A stretch of DNA of 53,890 nt, taken from NCBI GenBank assembly GCA_022340245.1, contig JAJDOI010000026.1:1-53890 (forward strand). The letters are read 5' to 3'. This DNA comes from Thiogranum sp. (GTDB taxonomy: Bacteria; Pseudomonadota; Gammaproteobacteria; DSM-19610). The position numbers and the translations under genes are program-made. Shown here one piece after another: positions 8,838-17,640 of the stretch (within the stretch, counting starts at the first letter, position 1; each line of letters starts with the position of its first letter). The notes under the pieces were generated by a model. It ran no database searches, was not told the DNA's origin, and was given only the letters and a program-made list of their open reading frames with translations.

Positions 8838-9956
8838 TCAGGGCGTTTCTACCAGCGTGACGCCCTCCAGCGCATTGCTGGCGTCGACCTCGTTGTCTTT
8901 CAGCTTGATCATCAGGCGCACTTCGTTGGCCGAGTCGGCGTAGTGAATCGCGTCCTCCTGGGTGATCTCGCCCTCGCGGTAGAGTTCGTACAGCGCCTGG
9001 TCGAAAGTCTTCATGCCCTGCTGGTTCGAGCGTTTCATCAGATCCTTGAGATTGTGCACTTCACCCTTGCGGATCGTGTCAGCCGCCAGCGGCGTATTGA
9101 TCAAGACTTCCACCGCGACGCGGCGCCCCTTTCCGTCGGGCGTCGGAATCAACTGCTGTGCCAGGATCGCCTTGAGGTTCAACGACAGGTCCATCAACAG
9201 CTGGCCGCGGCGATCCTCCGGGAAGAAGTTGATAATGCGGTCCATTGCCTGGTTGGCATTGTTGGCGTGCAGGGTAGCCAGGCACAGGTGGCCTGTTTCG
9301 GCGAATGCGATCGCGTGATCCATGGTTTCGCGGGTACGAATCTCGCCAATCAGGATAACATCCGGCGCCTGGCGCAAAGTGTTCTTCAGCGCCGTGCCGA
9401 ATGACTCGGTGTCGATGCCCACTTCACGCTGAGTCACGATACAGCCCGCGTGCTGATGCACATATTCGATCGGGTCTTCGATGGTAATGATATGCCCGGT
9501 ACTGTTGTGATTGCGGTAACCGATCATCGACGCCAGCGAGGTGGATTTACCGGTACCGGTTGCGCCCACGAAGATAATCAGTCCGCGCTTGGTCATGGCG
9601 AGATTCTTGATGATGGGCGGCAGGGTCAGCTCTTCAATGGTTGGAATATTGGTTTCGATACGCCGCAACACCATGCCACAGTGGTTGCGCTGATAGAAAG
9701 CACTGACACGGAAACGCCCCACGCCGGTGGCACTGATGGCGAAATTGCATTCGTGGCTACGCTCGAATTCCTTGCGCTGCTCGCTGGTCATGACACTGAG
9801 CACCACCTCGCGCGCCTGCTCCGGCGTCAGCGTTGACTGCGACACCGGCTTTATGCGCCCGTTGACTTTCATGCTCGGCGGCATACCCGCAGTGATGAAC
9901 AGGTCGGAGCCGCCCTTGTGAACCATGAGTTTGAGTAAAGAGTTGAAATCCATCAT
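8838..9956 (-). CDS. pilU: PilT-dependent retraction ATPase PilU
   Basis: Secretion-superfamily hexameric ATPase, 372 residues. Walker A is GATGTGKST, Walker B follows in the DVILIGEIR region, and the His box is TGHLCLATLHANN. It is slightly longer than PilT and lacks the exact PilT AIRNLIRE motif (here ADTIRKGEV), which identifies PilU. PilU boosts pilus retraction force together with PilT. It sits 10 bases downstream of pilT on the same strand. The start could also be the next ATG, one codon in. It is convergent with the pyr operon across a 90-base gap that has only weak GC hairpins without a T-run. Confidence 0.94.
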   Translation of the reverse strand: MMDFNSLLKLMVHKGGSDLFITAGMPPSMKVNGRIKPVSQSTLTPEQAREVVLSVMTSEQRKEFERSHECNFAISATGVGRFRVSAFYQRNHCGMVLRRIETNIPTIEELTLPPIIKNLAMTKRGLIIFVGATGTGKSTSLASMIGYRNHNSTGHIITIEDPIEYVHQHAGCIVTQREVGIDTESFGTALKNTLRQAPDVILIGEIRTRETMDHAIAFAETGHLCLATLHANNANQAMDRIINFFPEDRRGQLLMDLSLNLKAILAQQLIPTPDGKGRRVAVEVLINTPLAADTIRKGEVHNLKDLMKRSNQQGMKTFDQALYELYREGEITQEDAIHYADSANEVRLMIKLKDNEVDASNALEGVTLVETP

Positions 9957-9966
9957 ACAGCCTCGA

Positions 9967-11004
9967 TCAGCGGAACATTTCTTTGTTCATTGCCTTGGAC
10001 CTGGCGTCGATCCGACTCACCAGGCCACGCGCCACCAGATCCTGCAGGTTCTGATCCAGCGTTTGCATACCCACGGACTGGCCGGTCTGAATAGCCGAGT
10101 ACATCTGCGCGACTTTGTCTTCGCGGATCAGGTTACGGATCGCCGGCGTGCCGATCATAATTTCATGCGCGGCAATACGGCCGCCACCGGTCTTCTTCAA
10201 CAGTGTCTGAGAGATAACCGCGCGCAGCGATTCGGACAGCATGGAGCGCACCATGGTTTTCTCGGCAGCCGGGAAGACGTCGATAATACGGTCGATCGTC
10301 TTCGCCGCGGAGCTGGTATGCAGTGTGCCGAACACCAGGTGGCCGGTTTCGGCCGCGGTCAGGGCCAGGCGGATCGTTTCCAGGTCGCGCATTTCGCCGA
10401 CCAGGATGATATCCGGGTCTTCACGCAGCGCCGAGCGCAGCGCCTCGTTGAAACCGTGCGTATCGCGGTGCACCTCGCGCTGGTTGACCAGGCACTTCTT
10501 GCTTTCATGCACGAACTCGATCGGATCCTCGATGGTCAGGATATGCTCGAAACGCTCGTTATTGACGTGGTCCATCATGGCCGCCAGCGTGGTCGACTTG
10601 CCCGAACCCGTCGGCCCGGTCACCAGCACAATTCCGCGCGGCTGATCGGCGATATCCTTGAATGTCGCCGGGCACCCCAACTCTTCGAGCGTCAGGATGG
10701 TCGAGGGAATGGTACGAAATACCCCGCCGGCGCCCCGGTTGTGGTTGAAAGCGTTGACACGGAAACGCGCCAGGTTGGGAATCTCGAAGGAAAAGTCGGT
10801 CTCCAGAAATTCCTCGTAGTCCTTGCGCTGCTTGTCGTTCATGATGTCGTAGATCAGGCCGTGGACCGTCTTGTGGTCCAGCGCAGGCACATTGATGCGG
10901 CGGATGTCGCCGTCGACACGAATCATGGGTGGCAAGCCCGCGGAAATGTGTAGGTCCGAGGCGTTGTTCTTGACACTGAAGGCGAGTAACTCGGCAATAT
11001 CCAT
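9967..11004 (-). CDS. pilT: Type IV pilus retraction ATPase PilT
   Basis: Hexameric motor ATPase that depolymerises pilin at the inner-membrane base and so drives twitching. It has 345 residues, typical for PilT. Walker A GPTGSGKSTT, Asp box (LTIEDPIEF), Walker B (DIILVGEMRD), His box (TGHLVFGTLHT) and the C-terminal AIRNLIRE motif are all present. The start ATG 11004 has an AGGGAAAG ribosome-binding site. It is divergent from proC. In many relatives a yggS gene lies beside proC here, but none is present in the 207-base gap. Confidence 0.96.
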   Translation of the reverse strand: MDIAELLAFSVKNNASDLHISAGLPPMIRVDGDIRRINVPALDHKTVHGLIYDIMNDKQRKDYEEFLETDFSFEIPNLARFRVNAFNHNRGAGGVFRTIPSTILTLEELGCPATFKDIADQPRGIVLVTGPTGSGKSTTLAAMMDHVNNERFEHILTIEDPIEFVHESKKCLVNQREVHRDTHGFNEALRSALREDPDIILVGEMRDLETIRLALTAAETGHLVFGTLHTSSAAKTIDRIIDVFPAAEKTMVRSMLSESLRAVISQTLLKKTGGGRIAAHEIMIGTPAIRNLIREDKVAQMYSAIQTGQSVGMQTLDQNLQDLVARGLVSRIDARSKAMNKEMFR

Positions 11005-11211
11005 GCGCTTTCCCTTTATATAGAGTTCCGAAGTTCCATATCGTCAGCCAGCCCGAGAACTTAACGGCCGGGCGGGCTGTAGCGGCTGCATTTCAACCCA
11101 AAACGGCGTCGGACGCAAAGCCACGCCCCCGGCATCCGGCGCCGCGGCGAAAGCGGCACCACCGGCCGGCGCTCTTGTCTCAGGCGTTTGTCATCCTGTA
11201 TTGTCTGCGCC

Positions 11212-12039
11212 ATGAAACATACCCGACTCGCTTTTATCGGCGCCGGCAACATGACCCGCAGCCTGATCGGCGGACTCATCGCCGACGGCTGGGATCCCGG
11301 CAGTATTGCCGTCGCCGATCCTGACACCAACCAGCTCAGCGCGATCACGACGCGCTTCCAGGTCCATACCGACACCGACAATGGCCGGGTCGCCGCAGAC
11401 AGCGAAGTCGTTGTGCTGGCAATCAAGCCCCAGATTATGCGCAGTGTCGCGCTCGACCTGGCAGCCACGGTGCAGAAACAGCAGCCGCTGGTCATCTCTG
11501 TCGCGGCCGGTATCCGCACCGGCGACATGCAGCGCTGGCTGGGAGGTACCTGTCCGCTGGTCCGTTGCATGCCCAACACGCCGGCGCTGGTGCAGAGCGG
11601 CGCGACCGCCATGTTCGCCACCCCCGCGGTTTCGTCCAAGCAGAAGGATGTCGCGGAAAACATCCTCAGGGCCGTTGGCCTCGCGCTGTGGGTCGATGAT
11701 GAAGATCTCATGGATGCGGTTACCGCCCTGTCGGGCAGTGGACCAGCGTACTTCTTCCTGGTTATCGAGGCACTCCAGACAGCCGGGCAACAGCTTGGTT
11801 TACCGGCAAAAACGGCCAAGTTGCTGGCCATGCAGACAGCATTCGGGGCCGCCAAAATGGCGCTGGAAAGCAGCGATGAAGCCGCTGTTTTGCGCCAGCG
11901 TGTCACCTCTCCCGGCGGCACCACCGAAAAAGCCCTGGAAGTACTGAAAAACGGAAAACTCGGCGCCCTTTTCAATGAAGCCCTGACCGCGGCGCGCGAC
12001 CGGTCCCGCGAACTGGCACGACAATTCGGAGCCGACTGA
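11212..12039 (+). CDS. proC: Pyrroline-5-carboxylate reductase
   Basis: Last enzyme of proline synthesis, reducing P5C to proline with NAD(P)H. From ATG 11212 it has 275 residues. The N-terminal dinucleotide-binding motif is IGAGNMTRSLIGG, and the C-terminal P5CR signature is seen in LSGSGPAYFFLVIEAL and VTSPGGTTEKALEVL. A TTG upstream at 11188 is in frame but has no supporting signal. It heads a proC-yggT-yggU run; its stop overlaps the yggT ATG by one base. Confidence 0.95.
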   Translation: MKHTRLAFIGAGNMTRSLIGGLIADGWDPGSIAVADPDTNQLSAITTRFQVHTDTDNGRVAADSEVVVLAIKPQIMRSVALDLAATVQKQQPLVISVAAGIRTGDMQRWLGGTCPLVRCMPNTPALVQSGATAMFATPAVSSKQKDVAENILRAVGLALWVDDEDLMDAVTALSGSGPAYFFLVIEALQTAGQQLGLPAKTAKLLAMQTAFGAAKMALESSDEAAVLRQRVTSPGGTTEKALEVLKNGKLGALFNEALTAARDRSRELARQFGAD

Positions 12040-12605
12040 TGGGTAGCAGTTACGTTACCAACCCCGTCGAATTCCTGATCAATACCCTGTTCGGACTCTA
12101 TATTCTCACCGTGATGCTGCGCTTCCTGCTGGCGGTGGTGCGGGCGGATTTCTACAATCCTGTCAGTCAGTTCCTGGTAAAGGTCACCAACCCGCCGCTG
12201 CGACCCATGCGCCGCGTCCTGCCCAGCGTCGGCAAGCTCGACACGAGCGCGCTGGTGCTGATGGTGGCGCTGCAAATGTTGTCTTTTTACCTGATTGCGC
12301 TACTGCGTGGCGGCGGCGTGTCCATCGGTGCCCTGCTGATCCTGTCGGTTGCCGAACTGATAGGCCTGTTTCTCAACGTCCTGCTGTTCTCCATTCTGGT
12401 ACAGGTGGTTATCAGCTGGGTCAATCCCGGCACCTACAACCCGGCGATTTCGCTGCTCTACAGCTTGACCGAACCGGTACTCAGGCCCTGTCGGCGCCTG
12501 ATCCCGCCCATCTCCGGGCTGGACCTGTCGCCGCTGGTGGCATTACTCGGCATCCAGCTCGCCAAGATGCTGCTGCTTCCACCCCTGTATTCGCTGGCAC
12601 ACTGA
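12039..12605 (+). CDS. yggT: YggT family membrane protein
   Basis: Integral membrane protein of 188 residues with two copies of the YggT domain, each having two hydrophobic stretches followed by a conserved NP..P(M/C)RR segment (TNPPLRPMRRVLP and TEPVLRPCRRLIPP). The exact function is unknown; homologues are linked to osmotic stress and to positioning of division proteins. It is translationally coupled to proC (TGATG overlap) and followed 8 bases later by yggU. Confidence 0.92.
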   Translation: MGSSYVTNPVEFLINTLFGLYILTVMLRFLLAVVRADFYNPVSQFLVKVTNPPLRPMRRVLPSVGKLDTSALVLMVALQMLSFYLIALLRGGGVSIGALLILSVAELIGLFLNVLLFSILVQVVISWVNPGTYNPAISLLYSLTEPVLRPCRRLIPPISGLDLSPLVALLGIQLAKMLLLPPLYSLAH

Positions 12606-12613
12606 CGGGGCGT

Positions 12614-12910
12614 ATGTCCGCCGACTGGTACAGCTGGCAGGAGACCGCGCTGATCATCAATGTCCGCGTCCAACCTCGATCCAGCCGCGACGAAATTGCC
12701 GGCGTTCTCGGTGACCAGCTGAAAATCCGCCTGACCGCACCGCCGGTTGATGGCAAGGCCAACCGGGCCTTGTTGAAATTCCTGGCAAAATCCTGCGCTG
12801 TAGCACTCGGGCAAGTGACTATCCTGAGCGGCGACACAGGGCGCAACAAGCGCGTGCGTATCGAAACTCCGCAATCCCTGCCCGCGGGCATAAACGCACC
12901 AGCACCGTGA
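12614..12910 (+). CDS. yggU: DUF167 / YggU family protein
   Basis: Small alpha/beta protein of 98 residues. The family motif VQPRSSRDEIAG near the N-terminus and the APPVDGKANRALLKFLA block are diagnostic. Biochemical function is unknown. The last 10-12 residues are low complexity and vary in the family. It ends the proC-yggT-yggU unit. The start ATG is 8 bases after yggT. Confidence 0.9.
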   Translation: MSADWYSWQETALIINVRVQPRSSRDEIAGVLGDQLKIRLTAPPVDGKANRALLKFLAKSCAVALGQVTILSGDTGRNKRVRIETPQSLPAGINAPAP

Positions 12911-12983
12911 ACAGGGTCACACCGCACCCGCCTGCGGCGGGCTACCCTAGACATTCGCTAACCTATTAATAATCCGTCTAAAG

Positions 12984-13016
12984 ACCCGACTGCAGCGGCC
13001 GCTAGGAGAGTCGGGT
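12984..13016. repeat. Perfect inverted repeat with palindromic loop upstream of the dynamin-like gene
   Basis: Arms ACCCGACT (12984-12991) and AGTCGGGT (13009-13016) match perfectly across a 17-base loop. The loop itself holds the 10-base palindrome AGCGGCCGCT (12994-13003). There is no T-run after it, so it is not a standard terminator. It lies 63 bases before the chosen start of the GTPase gene and could be an operator or a structured leader. Function is not known. Confidence 0.5.
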
Positions 13017-13079
13017 GTGCCTCGGGCGCTACCCTGTCCGAATGATGGCGACAACAAGATAACCCGCGGGAAACGTTGC

Positions 13080-15074
13080 ATGAAGCAGGACCAGCTCGAT
13101 CAAGGCCTACAATCCTACAGTGCCTGGCGCGATGACCTGATCAACACGGTCTCGAATTATCAGGCCTGGCTGGAAGACCATGATATGGCCTCCCCCGACC
13201 AGGAGTTCCGGATCTTCGAAGCCATCGACGCGCTGCGCAAGGACCGCCTGACGATCGCCTTTGTCGCGGAGTTTTCGCGTGGGAAAACCGAGCTGATCAA
13301 TGCGCTGTTCTTTGCCCAGTACGGCAAACGGCTGCTGCCTTCCGAGGCCGGGCGCACCACCATGTGCCCGACCGAGCTGTTTTACGACCACGATCGCGAG
13401 GCTGCATACATCCACCTGCTGCCTATCGAAACCCGCTCGCAGGAACAGAGCATTGCGGATTTCAGGCATGAGCCGATCCACTGGACCCAGATCCCGCTTG
13501 ACGTCGGCAACCCCGACCAGGTCTCGCACGCCCTTCACGAGGTCATCAAGACCAAGCAGGTGCCGGTGCAGCGGGCCCGTGAGCTGGGACTGTATGACGA
13601 GAATAGCGACCCCTATTTCCGTGCGCACGGGACAACACCGGCGCAGGTCGAGATTCCGCTGTGGCGGCATGCGCTGATCAGCTTCCCGCACGATTTCCTG
13701 AAACAGGGACTGGTCGTGCTGGATACACCGGGTCTCAATGCGATGGGCAACGAACCCGAACTGACGCTCAATATGCTGCCGTCCGCCCAGGCGGTGATGT
13801 TCCTGCTGGGTGCCGATACCGGTGTCACCCGCAGCGACATGGAAATGTGGCAGCACCATGTGCGCCCGTTGCACCGCCAGTCCGACAAGAACCTGGTGGT
13901 GGTGCTGAATAAAATCGACACCCTTTGGGACGAACTCAAGGAGTCTTCCAGTATCACCGCAAGTATCGCAGCCCAGCGCCAGGCAACCGCCGAGCAGTTA
14001 CAGGTCGACGTCGCCAGGGTATTCCCCATTTCCGCGCAGAAAGGCCTGATTGCCAAGGTACGCAATGACGCCACCCTGCTGCGCGACAGCCGTCTGGAAG
14101 AACTGGAAGCCTTCCTTGCCGAAACTGTCCTGCCGCACAAGCAGGACATTGTGCGCGAAACACTGGTGTCGCAAATCGGCGGCATGATTGACGAGAACAT
14201 TCAGTTTCTCGAGAGCCGCAAACTGGAAACCGGCAAACAACTGGCCGAACTGCGCTCGCTGCGCGGCAAGAATGCCGATGTCATAATTCACCTCATGAAC
14301 AAATCGCGCGAAGAACAGGCGGCCTACCTGCGCAACGTGGAGAGCTTTCAGAACAGTCGTCGACTTTTGCAGAACCAGGCGCGAAATATGCTCGAGGCGC
14401 TGAGCATGGATGCCGTGGACCGGTTGATCAGCAAGACCCGCGAAACCATGACCCACAGCTGGACCACCGCGGGCATGAAGCGCGGGATGGAAACGTTTTT
14501 CGACGGGGCCCGGGATGCCATGGAACAGGTCAGCGGTCACGCCGAACAGACACGCATGCTGATCCGTGCAACCTACAAGAAATTTCACGAGGAACACGAC
14601 CTGCCGCAGATCGCGCCGAAACAGTTTTCCACGGCCGCGTATTCCACGGAGCTGGAACGGCTCTACCAGGAGGCGGAAGCTTTCAGGCGCAGCCCGGTTA
14701 CCACCATGACCGAGCAGTCGTTCGTCATCCAGAAGTTTTTCATTTCCCTGGTGAGCCATACCCGCAGCCTGTTTTTCAAGGCCAACCAGGATGCCAATGT
14801 CTGGCTGAAGGAAGTCATGAACCCGCTGGTCCGACAGATCAAGGAGCACAAGGCGACCATGGAAAAACGCCTGGAAACGCTGCGCCGCATCAGCGAGTCA
14901 CGCGATACGCTGGACAGCCGCATTAAGGAGCTCGATGCCCATCTGCGTGAGACCAAGCAGCAATTGGACACCCTGCAGCAACTGCGTCATGCGCTGGATC
15001 CGGGATCATCACGCCAGAAGCGGGGCGCCCAGGTCCGTCCAGACAAGTCCGTGTCGGCGGAAGTCGCCGTCTAG
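13080..15074 (+). CDS. Dynamin-like GTPase
   Basis: Large GTPase of 664 residues from ATG 13080. The G domain comes first: P-loop AEFSRGKTE at 63-71 (the usual first Gly is Ala), a Thr-rich switch near 93-98 (TTMCPTE), G3 DTPG at 215-218 and G4 NKID at 277-280. The C-terminal 350 residues are mostly helical with coiled-coil character, and LETGKQLAELRSLRGKN and the last 100 residues are rich in charged heptads. Bacterial dynamin-like proteins remodel or protect membranes; a specific role here is unknown. Unlike many BDLP loci there is no tandem partner. It is a single-gene unit between the IR at 12984 and the terminator at 15166. Confidence 0.82.
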   Translation: MKQDQLDQGLQSYSAWRDDLINTVSNYQAWLEDHDMASPDQEFRIFEAIDALRKDRLTIAFVAEFSRGKTELINALFFAQYGKRLLPSEAGRTTMCPTELFYDHDREAAYIHLLPIETRSQEQSIADFRHEPIHWTQIPLDVGNPDQVSHALHEVIKTKQVPVQRARELGLYDENSDPYFRAHGTTPAQVEIPLWRHALISFPHDFLKQGLVVLDTPGLNAMGNEPELTLNMLPSAQAVMFLLGADTGVTRSDMEMWQHHVRPLHRQSDKNLVVVLNKIDTLWDELKESSSITASIAAQRQATAEQLQVDVARVFPISAQKGLIAKVRNDATLLRDSRLEELEAFLAETVLPHKQDIVRETLVSQIGGMIDENIQFLESRKLETGKQLAELRSLRGKNADVIIHLMNKSREEQAAYLRNVESFQNSRRLLQNQARNMLEALSMDAVDRLISKTRETMTHSWTTAGMKRGMETFFDGARDAMEQVSGHAEQTRMLIRATYKKFHEEHDLPQIAPKQFSTAAYSTELERLYQEAEAFRRSPVTTMTEQSFVIQKFFISLVSHTRSLFFKANQDANVWLKEVMNPLVRQIKEHKATMEKRLETLRRISESRDTLDSRIKELDAHLRETKQQLDTLQQLRHALDPGSSRQKRGAQVRPDKSVSAEVAV

Positions 15075-15165
15075 CGCGCAACCCACGGAGCCTGCCTGCA
15101 CCGCAGAACATCGTCATCAGCGATGCGCATTCGGCGACCAGCGTTATACACCACCCTGACAGAAG

Positions 15166-15193
15166 CCGCCTGAAGCGCTCAGGCGGTTTTTTT
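15166..15193 (+). terminator. Rho-independent terminator after the dynamin-like gene
   Basis: An 8-base-pair stem (CCGCCTGA / TCAGGCGG) with a 5-base loop is followed by seven T. It lies 91 bases after the GTPase stop and before the DUF4426 gene, which therefore must have its own promoter. Confidence 0.9.
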
Positions 15194-15271
15194 CCGTCTG
15201 CTGCAACGCACCCGTCCCGGTTTGGTCTATAGTGTGTGTGGAACTACTGAATCATCAGAAGGAGATGTCGT

Positions 15272-15718
15272 ATGCATAAGAAAAACATGATGCCGTTTCT
15301 GTTCAGCCTCCTGATCGCCGTAAGCGGCGCCAGCTTTGCGGAAAATTCGCAGGATTTTGGCGACTACGTGGTCCATTTCAATGCCCTGAACACTACCTAT
15401 CTCCCGCCCGCAGCCACCCGCGAATACGGTATCAAGCGCAGCAAGAACCGCGGCATGATCAACATCACAGTTCTTTATAAAACATTGGGGACCGCCGGCA
15501 AGCCGGCAGCGGCCAGCGTCGATGCAGAAGCCACCAACCTCACAGGTCAGAAGCGCACCATCAGCCTGCGCGAGGTACGCGAAGGTACCGCCATCTACTA
15601 TATCGGCGACTTTCCCATTACCAACGAGGAGACACTGCGCTTCCATGTGAATGTCAAACCCGAAGGACAAAAGGAAAGCTACGAGGTCAACTTCAAGCAG
15701 CAGTTCTTTACCGAGTAA
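15272..15718 (+). CDS. DUF4426 secreted protein
   Basis: Exported protein of 148 residues with a clear signal peptide (MMPFLFSLLIAVSGASFA, cleavage before ENSQ). The mature part matches my memory of DUF4426 (SQDFGDYVVHFNALNT, then YGIKRSKNRGMINI). Function is unknown; in Pseudomonas the homologue follows metX-metW near proC and yggT. A strong AGAAGGAG ribosome-binding site precedes the ATG. Its last 11 bases overlap the end of the convergent gene on the other strand. Confidence 0.85.
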   Translation: MHKKNMMPFLFSLLIAVSGASFAENSQDFGDYVVHFNALNTTYLPPAATREYGIKRSKNRGMINITVLYKTLGTAGKPAAASVDAEATNLTGQKRTISLREVREGTAIYYIGDFPITNEETLRFHVNVKPEGQKESYEVNFKQQFFTE

Positions 15719-16388
15719 GCTGATACAGGGAAAACACCCCGAACCCCATAACCAGCAAACCGGCCAGCTGGCGGACGCGCGGGTCACGGACCCGCGCGGA
15801 AAGCCGCTCCGCCACCAGCCCCATGGCCAACAGGTTCGGCAAGGTACCCAGACCGAAACTGAGCAGCAGTGCCGCCCCGTACAGGGGATCGGCAGTCGAT
15901 ATGGACCAGATGAGCACACTGTAGACCAGTCCACACGGCAGCCAGCCCCATACCAGCCCCAGGAAGAAAGCCTGACCCGGCGTATGCACCGGCAGGAAAC
16001 GACGGCCCAAAGGCTCCAGGCGGGTCCAGACCAGGCCACCCACACGCTCCAGTTGCACCAGTCCCCGCCACCATCCAGCGAGATAGAGGCCAAGGACGAC
16101 CATGAAGACAGCAGCCACCAGCTGCAGCAACAGTTGCACCTGGTGCAGTCCGCTCCAGTTGGCGGCGACCCAGCCAACACCGCCGAACAGAGCGCCGGCG
16201 ACGGAGTAGCTGGAAATGCGCGCCAGGTTGTAGGCCAGCAGGTAGCGCCAGCGCGCGCTGGTACCGGTGCGAGACCGCGGCAAGCCCATGGAGAGCGCCG
16301 TGACAATGCCGCCGCACATGCCGACGCAATGCACGCCCCCCAGCAAGCCGACCAGGAACGCTGCGAACAGAGAAACATCACTCAGCAT
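15708..16388 (-). CDS. Sulfite exporter TauE/SafE-like (DsbD_2) membrane protein
   Basis: Membrane protein of 226 residues with about six hydrophobic segments. The N-terminal motif GGVHCVGMCGG (C21, C25) and a second Pro-Cys in GWLPCGLVYS are typical of the DsbD_2-type group (PF13386), often found with cytochrome oxidase or copper genes and thought to move reductant or metal. The actual substrate is unknown. ATG 16388 is chosen; a TTG upstream would add six residues. The start overlaps the end of the ampG-like gene by 11 bases, so the two are likely co-transcribed. Confidence 0.82.
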   Translation of the reverse strand: MLSDVSLFAAFLVGLLGGVHCVGMCGGIVTALSMGLPRSRTGTSARWRYLLAYNLARISSYSVAGALFGGVGWVAANWSGLHQVQLLLQLVAAVFMVVLGLYLAGWWRGLVQLERVGGLVWTRLEPLGRRFLPVHTPGQAFFLGLVWGWLPCGLVYSVLIWSISTADPLYGAALLLSFGLGTLPNLLAMGLVAERLSARVRDPRVRQLAGLLVMGFGVFSLYQLTR

Positions 16389-17622
16389 CGGTGCTACCGT
16401 TTTCAAGCCAGGCGCGGAACCGCGTCAGCACCAGCAACCCGGGAATCGCAATGAAAGCGCAGGCGGTGAAGAACACCGTCCAACCCAGCCACTCGGCAAA
16501 ATAACCGGTGGGTGCCGCGACAATCACCCGGGGAACGCCCATCAGGCTGCTGAGCAGGGCATACTGCGTCGCCGTGAACTTTCTGTTGGTAAGACTCGCC
16601 ATGAATGCAACAAAAGCCGCCGTTCCCATGCCGGCACTCAGGTTCTCAAACGCAATCACGCCCGCCAGCAGCGGCAGGCTGTATCCCACCTGTGCGAGCA
16701 CGGCAAAGCCGGCGGTCGACAGCGCCTGCAGGATTCCGAAGCCCCATAGTGCCCGATAGATACCGGTCCGCAGGATAGTCACGCCACCGACAATGCCGCC
16801 GATGATAGTGGCCCAGAAGCCAAACAACTTGACCACCGCTCCGATTTCCGTTTTGCTGAAACCGATATCCAGATAGAACGGCGTCGTCATGTTGCTGGCC
16901 ATGGTATCGCCAACCTTGTACAGCAGAATGAACAACAGGATAAGCATCGCATCGGCGCGCTTGAAGTAATCCGCGAACGGCTGGATGACGGCCTCCCGCA
17001 GACTCCCCGGCATCGCCACATGGATATCCGGCTCGGGCGCAAACAGCGTGGTCATCAGGCCGACCAGCATGATCAGGGCCATCAGCTGGTATACAAGGCT
17101 GAAGCTCATAAAGTCGGCCATGATCAGGCCACCGCCCGAGGCCAGCAGCATGCCCACGCGGTAGCCGTTGACGTACAGCGACGCCCCCAGACCCAACTCC
17201 TTGTCGCTGAGCGCTTCACGCCGGTAGGCGTCGATAACGATATCCTGGCTGGCGGAGAAGAACGTGACCAGCCAGGCGGCGACGGCGACATTCAGCGGAC
17301 TGATGGCCGGTTGTGTCCAGCCAAGCGCGGCGATCGACACCATCAGCAGCAGCTGGATGACGATCAGCCAGCCACGCCGACGGCCGAAAAAAGGCAGGCA
17401 GTAGCGATCCGTCAGCGGCGCCCACAGGAATTTCAGCGTATAGGGCAACCCCACCAGCGCAAACAGACCGATGGTGCCGAGGTCCACACCTTCCTCCTGC
17501 ATCCAGGCCTGCAGGACCGACCCGGTCAGCAGCAACGGCAAACCGGAGGAAAACCCCATCAGCAGGGCCACCAGCATGCGACCCGAGAAGATGCTCTTCA
17601 AAACCGCGCTCACAGGCGGCAC
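16378..17622 (-). CDS. ampG: AmpG-like muropeptide permease (MFS)
   Basis: Major-facilitator transporter of 414 residues with about 12 hydrophobic segments. The N-terminal block MGFSSGLPLLLTGSVLQAWM and GLPYTLKFLWAPLTDRY are characteristic of AmpG, which imports GlcNAc-anhydroMurNAc peptides for cell-wall recycling. E. coli AmpG is longer, at about 490 residues, but shorter AmpG-like forms are common in this group. The first codon is GTG 17622; a second GTG three codons later is equally possible. It lies 18 bases after the Crc-like gene on the same strand. Confidence 0.85.
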   Translation of the reverse strand: MPPVSAVLKSIFSGRMLVALLMGFSSGLPLLLTGSVLQAWMQEEGVDLGTIGLFALVGLPYTLKFLWAPLTDRYCLPFFGRRRGWLIVIQLLLMVSIAALGWTQPAISPLNVAVAAWLVTFFSASQDIVIDAYRREALSDKELGLGASLYVNGYRVGMLLASGGGLIMADFMSFSLVYQLMALIMLVGLMTTLFAPEPDIHVAMPGSLREAVIQPFADYFKRADAMLILLFILLYKVGDTMASNMTTPFYLDIGFSKTEIGAVVKLFGFWATIIGGIVGGVTILRTGIYRALWGFGILQALSTAGFAVLAQVGYSLPLLAGVIAFENLSAGMGTAAFVAFMASLTNRKFTATQYALLSSLMGVPRVIVAAPTGYFAEWLGWTVFFTACAFIAIPGLLVLTRFRAWLENGSTDAE

Positions 17623-17640
17623 CGCGCCGTTGCGGCTGTT

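Noticed and set aside
9925-10953. 342-codon plus-strand open frame
   Set aside because: It is antisense to pilT and shows no domain of its own.
11061-12275. 404-codon minus-strand open frame
   Set aside because: It is antisense to proC and yggT, both recognisable and complete.
12948-12976. Promoter for the dynamin-like gene (TAGACA plus AT-rich stretch)
   Set aside because: The spacing to any TATAAT-like hexamer is 13-14 bases or leads to GC-rich sequence; not supportable.
13080-15074. Defence-island interpretation of the dynamin-like gene
   Set aside because: All neighbours are core genes and no other defence gene or mobility marker is present; defence stays only one option.
15227-16381. 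384-codon minus-strand open frame
   Set aside because: It runs out of frame through the DsbD_2-type gene and antisense to the DUF4426 gene; both of those have clear family features.
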